From assembly GCF_009741445.1 (NCBI RefSeq), contig NZ_CP046507.1, positions 1,550,001 through 1,614,000 on the forward strand: 64,000 bases of DNA, written 5' to 3'. The position numbers and the translations under genes were made by a program. The stretch's first letter is position 1; each line of letters opens with the position of its first letter. Positions 43,631 through 55,523 of this stretch are shown here, piece after piece. Source of the DNA: Mycobacterium avium subsp. avium. Its GTDB lineage: Bacteria > Actinomycetota > Actinomycetes > Mycobacteriales > Mycobacteriaceae. The notes beneath the pieces are model-generated. The model was not told where the DNA came from. It saw only the letters and a program-made list of their open reading frames with translations, and ran no database searches.

Positions 43631-45772
43631 TCACGGCGCGATGGCGGCGCGCACCGCCTCGGCCAGGGCGGCGGCCCGACGATCGGTGAACACGTCTTCC
43701 AGCAGCACCGGCCGCCCGTCCGGACCGGTCAGCGGAACGCGCCAGTTGGGGTACTCGTCGGTGGTGCCGGGCTGGTTCTGGGTGCGGCGGTCGCCCACGG
43801 CGTCGGTCAGCGCCACACCCAGCAGCCGCGACGGCGTCCGGCCCAGATAGCGGTAGAGCGCCAAAATGACTTGCTCCGAGTCGGTTTCGCCGTCCGCGAG
43901 CAGCCCCACCCGGCGCAGCTCGGCCATCCACGCCGCCAGGTCGGCGCGGTCGGACTCCAGCTCGTCGGCCACCGGCCGGCTCAGCAGGCCCAGCGAATCG
44001 CGCAGCCGGACATGGTCGGCGGCCAGATAGCCGGCGGTCGGCGGCAGGTCGTGGGTGGTGACCGAGGACAGGCAGTACTCCCGCCACCGCTCGGCCGGCA
44101 GCGGGCCGCCGTTACCGTCGCGGTCCAACTCGAACCACAGGATCGAGGTCCCCAGCAGGCCGCGCAACAACAGGTAGTCGCGCACCCACGGCTCGACCGT
44201 GCCCAGGTCCTCGCCGACCACCACCGCCCCGGCCCGATGCGCCTCCAGCGCGACGATGCCGATCATGGCCTCGTGGTCGTAGCGCACGTAGGTGCCCTCG
44301 GTCGGGGCGCTGCCGCGCGGGATCCACCACAGCCGGAACAGCCCGATGATGTGGTCGATGCGCACCCCGCCGGCATGTCGCAGCACCGCGCGGATCAGGG
44401 AGCGGAAGGGTCGGTACTCGTGCTCGTCGAGCCGGTCCGGTCGCCACGGCGGCTGCGACCAGTCCTGGCCGAGCTGGTTGAACTCGTCCGGCGGCGCGCC
44501 GGCGGTCACCCCCAGCGCCATCACATCCTGCAGCGCCCAGGCGTCGGCGCCGTTGGGATGCACACCGACGGCCAGGTCGTGCATGATGCCCAGCGACATC
44601 CCGGCCCGGATCGCCTGGGACTGCGCGGCGGCCAGCTGCTCGTCCAGCTGCCACTGCAGCCAGCGATGGAAATCGACTGCCTCCGAATGCTTTTCGACGA
44701 AATCGGCGACCCCGGGGGCGTCCGGGTGCTGGAGCGTCTCGGGCCAGGAATGCCAGTCCGGGCCGTATTCCTCGGCCAGCGCGCACCAGGTGGCGAAGTC
44801 GTCGAGCGCCCGGCCCTCGCGGTCGCGGAAGGCGGCGTAACACAGTTGCCGGCCCGCCGAGCGGGGCTGTTGGTGCAGCCACTGCAGCGCCGTGCGCTTG
44901 GCCGCCCAGGAGCTGTCCCGGTCGACGGCGTCCAGGCCGGCAGCGTGGGTTTGCACGTCCGCGCGCAGCCGCCGGACCCGGCTGCGCTTGGTCAGTTCGG
45001 CGAACTCCGGGATCGCCTCGACGTGAAGATAAATCGGATTGACGAAGCGCCGCGAGGTCGGCAGGTAGGGCGAGGGTTCCATCCGGTTGGCGGGACCGGA
45101 GAACCCGGCCGCTTGCAGGGGATTGACCAACAGATAGTCGGCGCCGTGACGGAAGGCCGACCACACCGCGAGGTCGGTGAGATCGGTGAGATCGCCGACG
45201 CCCCAGGACTGCCGGGACCGCACGCTGTAGAGCTGAACGGCCAGGCCCCAGGCGCGCCGGGCGCCCAGGCGTTCCGGCAGGCCGAGCCAATCCGGCGTGA
45301 CGATCAGCGCGGCGCTGGCCTCCGATCCGCCCGAGCGCAGCCACACCCGGTGATAGCCGAGCGGCAGGTCGGTGGGCAGCACGAAGCTCGCCTCGCCGAC
45401 CCAGCGGCCGTCCAGGTCGAACGGCGGGGTGAAGTTGTCGACCTGTTCGACGCCGTCGCGCACGGTGCCGTCCTCCAGCCGCACCCACACCTCGGCGGGG
45501 TCGCCGTGGGTGACGTGCGCCCAGAACCGGATCTGCTCACCGGTCCGCCCGACGATGGTCGCGGGCAACCGGCGCGCCCAGTACGCGCGCAGCTTGGCGG
45601 TCAGCGCGTCGTTGCGTTCCTGCTCGGTGCCGGCGGCCACGCCGAGCGCGGCCAGCACCGCCGTGAGGGTGGCCTCGGGCACCCGCACCCGGCGGCCGGT
45701 CCAGTCCTCGTAATCCGTCGCGATGCCGTATCTGCGGGCGAGTTCGATCAGCGACGGCGCGAGTTCTGTCAT
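43631..45772 (-). CDS. malQ: 4-alpha-glucanotransferase (amylomaltase)
   Basis: A 713-residue GH77 enzyme that disproportionates malto-oligosaccharides in the cytosol. The N-terminal domain (residues 1-150) is typical of actinobacterial MalQ. Catalytic residues: nucleophile Asp in GVRIDHIIGLFRLWW, acid/base Glu in VVVGEDLGTVEPWV and transition-state Asp in SSVTTHDLPPTAGYLA. The ATG giving MTELAPSLIELARRYGI is the start that matches Rv1781c; an ATG 30 bp upstream is less likely. As in M. tuberculosis it lies next to and divergent from eccB5. Confidence 0.95.
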   Translation of the reverse strand: MTELAPSLIELARRYGIATDYEDWTGRRVRVPEATLTAVLAALGVAAGTEQERNDALTAKLRAYWARRLPATIVGRTGEQIRFWAHVTHGDPAEVWVRLEDGTVRDGVEQVDNFTPPFDLDGRWVGEASFVLPTDLPLGYHRVWLRSGGSEASAALIVTPDWLGLPERLGARRAWGLAVQLYSVRSRQSWGVGDLTDLTDLAVWSAFRHGADYLLVNPLQAAGFSGPANRMEPSPYLPTSRRFVNPIYLHVEAIPEFAELTKRSRVRRLRADVQTHAAGLDAVDRDSSWAAKRTALQWLHQQPRSAGRQLCYAAFRDREGRALDDFATWCALAEEYGPDWHSWPETLQHPDAPGVADFVEKHSEAVDFHRWLQWQLDEQLAAAQSQAIRAGMSLGIMHDLAVGVHPNGADAWALQDVMALGVTAGAPPDEFNQLGQDWSQPPWRPDRLDEHEYRPFRSLIRAVLRHAGGVRIDHIIGLFRLWWIPRGSAPTEGTYVRYDHEAMIGIVALEAHRAGAVVVGEDLGTVEPWVRDYLLLRGLLGTSILWFELDRDGNGGPLPAERWREYCLSSVTTHDLPPTAGYLAADHVRLRDSLGLLSRPVADELESDRADLAAWMAELRRVGLLADGETDSEQVILALYRYLGRTPSRLLGVALTDAVGDRRTQNQPGTTDEYPNWRVPLTGPDGRPVLLEDVFTDRRAAALAEAVRAAIAP

Positions 45773-46198
45773 ACCGCCATCTTGCTGCCCGGATTCGTCC
45801 ACCGGCGACCTGGCTGCGGCACCCGTTCGCGTCGTGTTTGCTGAACGGCCGCCGACCGTTCACCCGGCCGGGCCGCGGGCGGGCCCGTCGTCGTTCGACA
45901 GGACGAGACGCCCGCGGCCCATTACGATGCGGTGGAGGAGACTGACGAGAATCCGGTCGGCCGATCCGTGGGGGAGGGAATACCGCCAGCGCAACCGCAC
46001 CGTCGGCCGGTGGTGCGGCGGTGGATCGGGCACGGTGACCGGCACCGGATTCGGGTGCATGAACAGATGTGGAACTGAGTGCGCTTCGGCGCCGCGTGGC
46101 GAGGTCCGTGCAGGTGCCTTACCGTTGTCACGGGTGGTCGGAAGTAATTCGCGAGATGGACAATATCCAGGCGTGTTAGCAAACCGGATGGTGAATTA
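45773..46198. other. Divergent malQ-eccB5 intergenic region
   Basis: About 425 bp with no convincing gene. It must hold the malQ promoter and the promoter that starts the ESX-5 core operon. The last 80 bp before eccB5 are AT-richer, with TTGTCA followed 14 bases later by TAATTC, a weak promoter-like pair. Confidence 0.35.
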
Positions 46199-47716
46199 GT
46201 GGCGGAAGAGAGTCGCGGGCAGCGCGGGTCGGGTTACGGCCTCGGGCTGTCGACGCGGACGCAGGTGACCGGCTATCAGTTCCTTGCCCGCCGGACCGCG
46301 ATGGCGCTGACTCGCTGGCGGGTGCGGATGGAGGTCGAGCCGGGGAGGCGGCAGAACCTCGCCGTGGTGGCCTCGGTGTCGGCGGCGCTCGTGATCTGCC
46401 TGGGCGCGCTGCTGTGGTCGTTCATCAGCCCGGCCGGTCAGGTCGGGGACTCGCCGATCATCGCCGACCGCGACTCGGGCGCCCTGTATGTGCGGGTCGG
46501 GGACCGGCTGTATCCGGCGCTGAACCTGGCGTCGGCGCGCCTGATCACCGGCCGTCCCGACAACCCGCACCTGGTCAAGTCGAACCAGATCGCCAGCCTG
46601 CCCCGCGGCCCGATGGTGGGTATCCCGGGCGCACCGTCCAACTTCCATCCCACCGGCCCGTCCACCTCGTCGTGGCTGGTCTGCGACACCGTGTCCAACT
46701 CGACCGGCGCCGGCGCGCCGTCCGGGGTGACGGTGACGGTGATCGACGGCGCCCCGGACCTGAGCAATCACCGCAAGGTGCTGACCGGGTCCGACGCGGT
46801 GGTGCTGAACTACGGCGGGGACGCCTGGGTGATCCGCGACGGCCGCCGTTCCCGGATCGATGCCACCAACCGTTCGGTGCTGCTGCCGCTGGGGCTGACG
46901 CCCGAACAGGTCAGCATGGCCAAGCCGATGAGCCGCGCGCTGTACGACGCGCTGCCGGTGGGCCCCGAACTGACGGTGCCGCAGATCCAGAACGCCGGTG
47001 GTGCGGCCTCCTTCCCCGGTGCGCCCGGACCCATCGGCACCGTGCTGGTCACCCCGCAAATCAGTGGGCCGCAACAGTATTCGCTGGTGCTGGCCGACGG
47101 TGTGCAGACACTTCCGCCGCTGGTGGCCCAGATCCTGCAGAACGCCGGGCCGGGCAACACCAAACCGGTGACCGTGGAACCGTCGGCCCTGGCGAAGATG
47201 CCGGTGGTCAACAAGCTGGACCTGTCCTCCTACCCGGACGCGCCGCTGAACGTGATGGACATCCGGGAGAACCCGGCGACGTGCTGGTGGTGGCAGAAGA
47301 CCTCCGGTGAGAACCGGGCCCGGGTCCAGGTGGTGTCCGGCGCGACCATCCCGGTCGCGCAGAAGGACGTCAATAAGGTGGTGTCGCTGGTCAAGGCCGA
47401 CACCACGGGCCGCGAGGCCGATCAGGTCTTCTTCGGGCCCGACTATGCGAACTTCGTGGCGGTCACCGGGAACGATCCCGGCGCCAAGACGACCGAATCG
47501 CTGTGGTGGCTCACCGATGCCGGCGCCCGGTTCGGGGTCGACGACACCCGCGACGTGCGAGAGGCGCTGGGCTTGAAGACCAAACCCAGCGTGGCGCCGT
47601 GGGTGGCGCTGCGGCTGCTGCCGCAGGGTCCGACCCTGTCGCGCGCGGATGCGCTGGTGCAGCACGACACGCTACCGATGGACATGTCCCCTGCAGAGTT
47701 GGCGGTACCCAAGTGA
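46199..47716 (+). CDS. eccB5: ESX-5 type VII secretion core protein EccB5
   Basis: A 505-residue core component of the ESX-5 inner-membrane complex. A short cytosolic N-terminus (GYQFLARRTAMALTRWRVRM) precedes one membrane helix at residues 54-76, and the rest is a periplasmic domain of repeats with two Cys (LVCDTVSN and NPATCWWW) that should pair. M. tuberculosis EccB5 is 506 residues and matches in every region recalled. The start is GTG at 46199. The stop overlaps the eccC5 start by 4 bp. Confidence 0.97.
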   Translation: MAEESRGQRGSGYGLGLSTRTQVTGYQFLARRTAMALTRWRVRMEVEPGRRQNLAVVASVSAALVICLGALLWSFISPAGQVGDSPIIADRDSGALYVRVGDRLYPALNLASARLITGRPDNPHLVKSNQIASLPRGPMVGIPGAPSNFHPTGPSTSSWLVCDTVSNSTGAGAPSGVTVTVIDGAPDLSNHRKVLTGSDAVVLNYGGDAWVIRDGRRSRIDATNRSVLLPLGLTPEQVSMAKPMSRALYDALPVGPELTVPQIQNAGGAASFPGAPGPIGTVLVTPQISGPQQYSLVLADGVQTLPPLVAQILQNAGPGNTKPVTVEPSALAKMPVVNKLDLSSYPDAPLNVMDIRENPATCWWWQKTSGENRARVQVVSGATIPVAQKDVNKVVSLVKADTTGREADQVFFGPDYANFVAVTGNDPGAKTTESLWWLTDAGARFGVDDTRDVREALGLKTKPSVAPWVALRLLPQGPTLSRADALVQHDTLPMDMSPAELAVPK

Positions 47717-50700
47717 AACGTGGATTTGCCCGGCCCACACCGGAAAAGCCCCCGGTGATCAAGCCGGAGAACATCGTCCTACCCACCCCGCTGAGCATCC
47801 CGCCGCCGGAGGGCAAGCCGTGGTGGCTCGTGGTGGTCGGCGTCCTGGTGGTCGGCCTGCTGATCGGCATGGTCGGCATGACCTTCGCCAGCGGCTCGCA
47901 CGTGTTCGGAGGCGCCGGCGCCATCTTCCCGATCTTCATGATCGGCGGCGTCGCGATGATGATGTTCGGCGGCCGGTTCGGCGGCCAGCAGCAGATGAGC
48001 CGGCCCAAGCTGGACTCGATGCGCGCCCAGTTCATGCTGATGCTGGACATGCTGCGCGAGACCGCGCACGAGTCGGCCGACAGCATGGACGCCAACTACC
48101 GCTGGTTCCACCCCGCGCCCACCACGCTGGCCGCCGCGGTCGGGTCGCCGCGGATGTGGGAACGCAAGCCCGACGGCAAGGACCTCAACTTCGGCGTGGT
48201 CCGGGTGGGCGTCGGCATGACCCGCCCCGAGGTGACCTGGGGTGAGCCGCAGAACATGCCCACCGATATCGAGCTGGAGCCGGTGACCGGTAAGGCGCTG
48301 CAGGAGTTCGGCCGCTACCAGAGCGTCGTCTACAACCTGCCCAAGATGATCTCGCTGCTGGTCGAGCCCTGGTACTCGCTGGCCGGAGACCGCGAGCAGG
48401 TGCTGGAATTGATGCGGGCCATCATCTGCCAGCTGACCTTCTCGCACGGGCCCGACCATGTGCGGATGATCGTGGTCAGCTCCGACCTCGACGAGTGGGA
48501 CTGGGTGAAATGGCTGCCCCACTTCGGTGATCCGCGCCGCCAGGACGCCGCGGGCAACGCCCGCATGGTGTACAGCTCGGTGCGCGAGTTCGCCGCCGAG
48601 CAGGCCGAATTGTTCGCCGGCCGTGGATCATTCACGCCCCGGCACGCCAGCTCGTCGGCCCAGACCCCGACACCGCACACCGTGATCATCGCCGACGCCG
48701 TCGACCCGCAATGGGAATACGTGATCAGCGCCGAAGGTGTCGACGGGGTGACATTCTTCGACCTGACCGGTTCGTCCATGTGGAGCAGCGTCCCGGAGCG
48801 CACGCTGCGGTTCGACGACAAGGGCGTCATCGAGGCGCTGCCCCGCGACCGCGACACCTGGATGGTGATCGACGAGAAGCCGTGGTTCTTCGCCCTGACC
48901 GACCACCTCAGCGTCGCCGAGGCGGAGGAGTTCGCGCAGAAGCTGGCCCGCTGGCGGCTCGCCGAGGCCTACGAGGAGATCGGCCAGCGGGTGGCGCACA
49001 TCGGCGCCCGAGACATCTTGTCCTACTACGGGATTGAAGACCCCGGCAACATCGACTTCGATGCGCTGTGGGGCGGCCGCACCGACACCATGGGCCGGTC
49101 GCGGCTGCGCGCCCCGTTCGGGGTGCGCTCCGACAACGGCGAGCTGCTGTTCTTGGACATGAAGTCACTGGACGAGGGCGGCGACGGCCCGCACGGCGTC
49201 ATGTCCGGAACCACCGGTTCGGGTAAGTCGACCCTGGTGCGCACGGTGATCGAATCGCTGATGCTCAGCCACCCGCCCGAGGAGCTGCAGTTCGTGCTGG
49301 CCGACCTCAAGGGTGGGTCGGCGGTTAAGCCGTTCGCCGGGGTGCCGCACGTCTCGCGGATCATCACCGACCTGGAAGAGGACCAGGCGCTGATGGAACG
49401 CTTCCTGGACGCGCTGTGGGGCGAGATCGCCCGGCGCAAGGCCATCTGCGACAGCGCCGGCGTCGACGACGCCAAGGAGTACAACGCCGTCCGGGCCCGG
49501 ATGCGGGCCCGCGGCCAGGACATGCCGCCGCTGCCGATGCTGGTGGTGGTCATCGACGAGTTCTACGAGTGGTTCCGCATCATGCCGACCGCCGTGGACG
49601 TGCTCGACTCGATCGGCCGGCAGGGCCGCGCCTACTGGATCCATCTGATGATGGCCTCGCAGACCATCGAAAGCCGCGCCGAAAAGCTCATGGAGAACAT
49701 GGGTTACCGGTTGGTGCTCAAGGCGCGCACCGCCGGTGCCGCCCAGGCGGCCGGGGTGCCGAACGCGGTCAACCTGCCCGCCCAGGCCGGCCTGGGATAC
49801 TTCCGCCGCAGCCTGGAGGACATCGTCCGGTTCCAGGCCGAATTCCTGTGGCGCGACTACTTCCCCCGCGGCATCAGCGACGACGGGGAAGAGGCGCCGG
49901 CGCTGGTGCACAGCATCGACTACGTCCGCCCGCAGCTGTTCACCAACTCGTTCACCCCGCTGGAAGTCAGCGTCGGGGGACCCGACGTCACCGTCCCGGC
50001 CATCCCGGCCGCCGGCGCCGACATGCCCGAGATCGAGGGGCCGGACGACGACGACGTGGAAGGCATCCGCACGCCCAAGGTCGGCACGGTGATCATCGAC
50101 CAGCTGCGCAAGATCGACTTCCAGCCGTACCGGCTCTGGCAGCCGCCGCTGGACCAGCCGATCGCCATCGACGAGCTGGTGAACCGGTTCCTCGGCCACC
50201 CCTGGCAGCAGGACTACGGCACCGCGCGGGACCTGGTGTTCCCGATCGGCATCATCGACCGCCCGTTCAAGCACGACCAGCCGCCGTGGACGGTCGACAC
50301 GTCGGGGCCCGGCGCCAACGTGCTGATCCTGGGCGCCGGCGGCTCGGGGAAGACGACCGCGCTGCAGACGCTGATCTGTTCGGCGGCGCTGACCCACACC
50401 CCCGAGCAGGTCCAGTTCTACTGCCTGGCCTACAGCAGCACCGCGCTGACCACGGTGGCCCGGCTGCCCCATGTCGGCGAGGTGGTCGGTCCGACCGACC
50501 CGTACGGCGTCCGCCGCACGGTGGCCGAACTGCTCGCGTTGGTGCGGGAGCGCAAACGCAGCTTCCTCGAGTACGGGATCCCCTCGATGGAGGTGTTCCG
50601 GCGGCGCAAGTTCGGCGGCGAACCCGGCCCGGTCCCCAACGACGGGTTCGGCGACGTCTACCTGGTGGTCGACAACTACCGGGCGCTGGCCGAAGAGAAC

Positions 50701-51882
50701 GAGGTGTTGATCGAGCAGGTCAACGTGATCATCAACCAGGGCCCCTCGTTCGGGGTGCACGTGGTGGTCACCGCCGATCGCGAATCCGAGCTGCGGCCGC
50801 CGGTGCGCAGCGGCTTCGGCTCCCGGGTCGAGCTGCGGCTGGCCGCCGTGGAGGACGCAAAGCTGGTGCGGTCCCGGTTCGCCAAGGACGTTCCGGTCAA
50901 GCCGGGTCGCGGCATGGTGGCGGTCAACTACGTCCGCCTGGACGCCGACCCGCAGTCGGGTCTGCACACCCTGGTGGCCCGGCCCGCGCTGGCCAGCACG
51001 CCGGACAACCGGTTCGAGTCCGACAGCGTGGTGGAAGCCGTGAGCCGGCTCGCCACCGGCCAGGCGCCGCCGGTGCGCCGGTTGCCGGCCACGTTCGGCC
51101 TGGACCAGCTGCGCGAGCTGGCCGCCCAGGACACCCGCCAGGGCGTCGGTGCGGGCGGAATCGCTTGGGCCATCTCGGAATTGGACCTGTCGCCGGTGTA
51201 CCTCAACTTCGACGAGAACGCGCACCTGATGGTGACCGGCCGCCGCGAATGTGGGCGCACCACGACGCTGGCCACCATCATGAAGGAAATCGGCCGGCTG
51301 TACGCGCCCGGAGCGAGCAGCGCGCCCACGCCGCCCGCGGGCCAGCCGTCGGCGCAGGTATGGCTGGTGGACCCGCGCCGCCAGCTGCTGACCACGCTCG
51401 GCTCGGACTACGTCGAGAAGTTCGCCTACAACCTGGACGGTGTGCAGGCCATGATGGGCGAACTCGCCGCGGCGCTGGCCGGCCGCGAGCCGCCGCCGGG
51501 GTTGTCCGCCGAGGAGCTGCTGTCGCGCAACTGGTGGAGCGGCCCGGAGATCTTCCTGATCGTCGACGACATCCAACAGCTGCCGGCGGGATTCGACTCG
51601 CCGCTGCACAAGGCCGCGCCCTGGGTGACCCGAGCCGCCGACGTCGGCCTGCACGTCATCGTCACTCGCACCTTCGGTGGGTGGTCGTCGGCCGGCAGCG
51701 ACCCGATGCTGCGGGCGCTGGCCCAGGCCAACGCGCCGCTGCTGGTGATGGACGCCGACCCCGACGAGGGATTCATCCGCGGCAAGATGAAGGGCGGTCC
51801 GCTGCCCCGCGGCCGTGGCCTGCTGATGGCCGAGGACACCGGCGTGTTCGTTCAGGTCGCCGCGACCGAATTCCGCAAGTAG
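47713..51882 (+). CDS. eccC5: ESX-5 FtsK/SpoIIIE-type ATPase EccC5
   Basis: A 1389-residue motor of the secretion system. Two membrane helices are at about residues 37-58 and 68-86, then a DUF domain, then three FtsK-like ATPase domains. Walker A of the first is GTTGSGKST at residue 499, of the second GAGGSGKTT at 874, and of the third the altered GRRECGRTT at 1176. The last module is expected to recognise the C-terminal signals of PE, PPE and Esx substrates, as known for EccC proteins. M. tuberculosis EccC5 has 1391 residues. The GTG at 47713 overlaps the eccB5 stop. Confidence 0.97.
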   Translation: MKRGFARPTPEKPPVIKPENIVLPTPLSIPPPEGKPWWLVVVGVLVVGLLIGMVGMTFASGSHVFGGAGAIFPIFMIGGVAMMMFGGRFGGQQQMSRPKLDSMRAQFMLMLDMLRETAHESADSMDANYRWFHPAPTTLAAAVGSPRMWERKPDGKDLNFGVVRVGVGMTRPEVTWGEPQNMPTDIELEPVTGKALQEFGRYQSVVYNLPKMISLLVEPWYSLAGDREQVLELMRAIICQLTFSHGPDHVRMIVVSSDLDEWDWVKWLPHFGDPRRQDAAGNARMVYSSVREFAAEQAELFAGRGSFTPRHASSSAQTPTPHTVIIADAVDPQWEYVISAEGVDGVTFFDLTGSSMWSSVPERTLRFDDKGVIEALPRDRDTWMVIDEKPWFFALTDHLSVAEAEEFAQKLARWRLAEAYEEIGQRVAHIGARDILSYYGIEDPGNIDFDALWGGRTDTMGRSRLRAPFGVRSDNGELLFLDMKSLDEGGDGPHGVMSGTTGSGKSTLVRTVIESLMLSHPPEELQFVLADLKGGSAVKPFAGVPHVSRIITDLEEDQALMERFLDALWGEIARRKAICDSAGVDDAKEYNAVRARMRARGQDMPPLPMLVVVIDEFYEWFRIMPTAVDVLDSIGRQGRAYWIHLMMASQTIESRAEKLMENMGYRLVLKARTAGAAQAAGVPNAVNLPAQAGLGYFRRSLEDIVRFQAEFLWRDYFPRGISDDGEEAPALVHSIDYVRPQLFTNSFTPLEVSVGGPDVTVPAIPAAGADMPEIEGPDDDDVEGIRTPKVGTVIIDQLRKIDFQPYRLWQPPLDQPIAIDELVNRFLGHPWQQDYGTARDLVFPIGIIDRPFKHDQPPWTVDTSGPGANVLILGAGGSGKTTALQTLICSAALTHTPEQVQFYCLAYSSTALTTVARLPHVGEVVGPTDPYGVRRTVAELLALVRERKRSFLEYGIPSMEVFRRRKFGGEPGPVPNDGFGDVYLVVDNYRALAEENEVLIEQVNVIINQGPSFGVHVVVTADRESELRPPVRSGFGSRVELRLAAVEDAKLVRSRFAKDVPVKPGRGMVAVNYVRLDADPQSGLHTLVARPALASTPDNRFESDSVVEAVSRLATGQAPPVRRLPATFGLDQLRELAAQDTRQGVGAGGIAWAISELDLSPVYLNFDENAHLMVTGRRECGRTTTLATIMKEIGRLYAPGASSAPTPPAGQPSAQVWLVDPRRQLLTTLGSDYVEKFAYNLDGVQAMMGELAAALAGREPPPGLSAEELLSRNWWSGPEIFLIVDDIQQLPAGFDSPLHKAAPWVTRAADVGLHVIVTRTFGGWSSAGSDPMLRALAQANAPLLVMDADPDEGFIRGKMKGGPLPRGRGLLMAEDTGVFVQVAATEFRK

Positions 51883-51901
51883 TTCGGCAAGCAGGGACGG
51901 T

Positions 51902-53554
<1,653 letters not shown>

Positions 53555-53574
53555 CCACAACGCCGGTCGCGAGA

Positions 53575-53855
53575 CCCGTCGAAGGCAAACGGAAAATGAA
53601 CAATCCGTTGCCCCGCATGAACTCCTGCCGACCGGGAATGAACAGTGGCTGGCCATTGATGAACAGATGCCTTTGCGTGTCGGAGTTCGCCGCATAACGA
53701 ACTAATCTCAGTGCCGAGCGGCAGTTCGGGCACACAAACGGGCTGTCGCTCGGTTGCTGATGACGGGATTGGCCGAGGCAGAAGGTGCATGTCGTTCCTG
53801 ACCAGACGTCGCAGAAGCGTGGTGGCCCACCACCTTTGCGGACGCAGCCACTTGG
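53575..53855 (-). other. Possible decayed gene with two CxxC pairs
   Basis: The minus strand is open from 53855 to 53475 but has no ATG, GTG or TTG before the GTG at 53735. The translation contains CTFCLGQSRHQQ and FVCPNCRSALRLV (two CxxC pairs, zinc-ribbon-like), then heptad-like units LFINGQP, LFIPGRQ, EFMRGNG and LFIFRLP. Third codon positions are clearly less GC-rich than in real neighbours. It looks like the remnant of a small zinc protein, or chance. The plus strand has a 33-codon ORF over the same repeats. Confidence 0.3.
53596..53679. repeat. Four 21-bp units beginning ATGAAC
   Basis: ATGAAC occurs at 53596, 53617, 53638 and 53659, exactly 21 bp (7 codons) apart; the rest of each unit has diverged. 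On the minus strand it encodes the heptad-like LFIxGxx repeats, on the plus strand MN-heptads. It lies in the 478-bp gap between ferredoxin and the first PPE gene. Confidence 0.55.
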
Positions 53856-54032
53856 TCAGCATGCGCCGGCCGGCTCGACCGATGGGGGGCGGACCGCTCC
53901 TGCCACGGGCTGGTTCCGGGGGCAGCGACCGACCGGTGGCGTCGCTTACAGAGCCGTGACCACGGCCACCACTGATTCCCATGCGCCAGCCGAGATTGCC
54001 TGCGATCACGGCCGACTGAGGAGGACGACACG

Positions 54033-55298
54033 GTGTTTGACTTCGGAGCGTTACCGCCCGAAATCAATTCTGGTCGTATGTATGCGGGTCCGGGGTCGGG
54101 GCCGTTGATGGCTGCGGCGGCGGCGTGGGATGAGGTTGCCGCGGAGTTGGGGATTGCGGCCAGTGGTTATCACTCGGTGATTGCGGAGTTGACCAGTGGG
54201 CCGTGGGTGGGTCCGGCGTCGTTGTCGATGGTGTCGGCGATTACTCCGTATGTGGGGTGGTTGAGTGCGGTGGCGGCCCAGGCTGAGGAGACGGCTAGTC
54301 AGGGTCGGGCGGCGGCGGCGGCGTTTGAGGCGGCGTTTGCGATGACGGTGCCGCCGCCGGTGATTGCGGCGAATCGGGTGTTGTTGGCGACGTTGGTGGC
54401 GACGAATTTCTTTGGGCAGAACACGCCGGCGATCGCGGCCACTGAGGCGCAGTACATGGAGATGTGGGCTCAAGATGCTGCGGCGATGTATGGGTATGCG
54501 GCGGCGTCGCAGACTGCGTCGACGTTGAGTCCCTTTGCGGCACCGCCGAATACGACCGCACCCGAGGGCGAATCCGACCAGGCCGCCGCGGTGAGCCAGG
54601 CGATGGCCCAGCCCGCGGGTAGCACCGCGCAGACCGCGGCCAACACGTCCTCGCAGCTGGCCACGCCGCAGGCGTTGTCGGCGGGCACGTCGCAGGCGGC
54701 GACGCAGGCCTCGAGCAGCAGTGCCTCGCAGACCGGGCCGTTCACCTGGCTGACCAGTGCGTTGCAGAACCTGCAGCAGTCCGGGCTGCCCACCCCCACC
54801 AACAACTACCTCGGACTGAGTCCGACCTTCTACACGGTGATGCTCAAACAGACCTCCGGGCTGGGTTACTTCTCGAACGGCATCACGGCGTTCTGGTCGC
54901 AGCTGGCCCAGCAGCTGGTGTCCGGTCCCGGTGGTAGCACGGCGGGTGCCGGGGGTGCGTGGTATCCGACGCCGCAGTTCGCCAGCTTGGGGTTGGGCAA
55001 TCTGGGCAGTGTGGGCGGGGCGAGCCATGTCAGCGCGGTCTCGGCCGGCGCGGGCCGGGCGGGGGCGTTGTCGGTGCCTCAGCAGTGGGCGACGTTGACC
55101 TCGGCGGTCAGCCCGGCGGTCTCCGAGGAGGGCAGCGCGGTGCAGGCAGCGGCCGGCGGGGCCCCGGGGGGTGCGGCCAACGGGTTGTTGCGCGGCATGC
55201 CGGTGGGGGCGCTGGGCCGGCGCGGCGCGGCCGCGGGCTATGTCAACAAATACGGCTTCCGCTACAGCGTCCTGACCCGCCCACCCTCGGCCGGATGA
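54033..55298 (+). CDS. PPE family protein, PPE-SVP type (PPE25 position)
   Basis: A 421-residue ESX-5 substrate. The PPE domain (residues 1-180) starts [20 protein letters not shown] and has helices such as [14 protein letters not shown] and [20 protein letters not shown], which pair with a PE protein and bind EspG5. The C-terminal half carries ALSVPQQWA (SVP motif) and ends in [17 protein letters not shown] at 54033 has GAGGAGGA ahead. It is the first PPE gene after the ferredoxin, where M. tuberculosis has PPE25. DNA for the first 170 codons prefers G/T-ending codons, the rest C-ending ones. Confidence 0.92.
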   Translation: MFDFGALPPEINSGRMYAGPGSGPLMAAAAAWDEVAAELGIAASGYHSVIAELTSGPWVGPASLSMVSAITPYVGWLSAVAAQAEETASQGRAAAAAFEAAFAMTVPPPVIAANRVLLATLVATNFFGQNTPAIAATEAQYMEMWAQDAAAMYGYAAASQTASTLSPFAAPPNTTAPEGESDQAAAVSQAMAQPAGSTAQTAANTSSQLATPQALSAGTSQAATQASSSSASQTGPFTWLTSALQNLQQSGLPTPTNNYLGLSPTFYTVMLKQTSGLGYFSNGITAFWSQLAQQLVSGPGGSTAGAGGAWYPTPQFASLGLGNLGSVGGASHVSAVSAGAGRAGALSVPQQWATLTSAVSPAVSEEGSAVQAAAGGAPGGAANGLLRGMPVGALGRRGAAAGYVNKYGFRYSVLTRPPSAG

Positions 55299-55384
55299 CG
55301 CCCATGCCCACCTCAACACGACCGAGTCCACCCGCACACCACTCCGGCACGGGCGCCGGGCCGCATCGAAAGGCAGGAACCTCA

Positions 55385-55516
55385 ATGTCATTCGTCACCA
55401 CAGCGCCCGAGGCGCTGGCCGCCGCGGCGGTCCACGAAGTGTTCGTCCATACCCTGAGCACCAGCTCCGGGTCCTACGCGATGACTGAAGCGGCCAACGC
55501 GGCCGCGGCTGGTTAA
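55385..55516 (+). CDS. PE family protein with in-frame internal deletion (PE18 position)
   Basis: A 43-residue ORF reading [15 protein letters not shown] and then directly [20 protein letters not shown]. Compared with the 99-residue PE at 57144, residues 16-71 or so are missing while both ends and frame are kept. The missing part is most of the helical hairpin that contacts PPE, and the YxxxD/E-type secretion signal area is affected too. A shared GGCCGCCGC-like sequence at the junction suggests deletion between short repeats. The stop lies 7 bp before the next PPE gene, and AAGGAG overlaps it, so translation is still coupled. Probably non-functional. Confidence 0.7.
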   Translation: MSFVTTAPEALAAAAVHEVFVHTLSTSSGSYAMTEAANAAAAG

Positions 55517-55523
55517 GGAGTCA

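Noticed and set aside
55299..55384. Extension of the short PE ORF upstream in the same frame (from 54959)
   Set aside because: The extension is a shadow of the PPE gene; the ATG at 55385 starts the PE signature MSFVTT.
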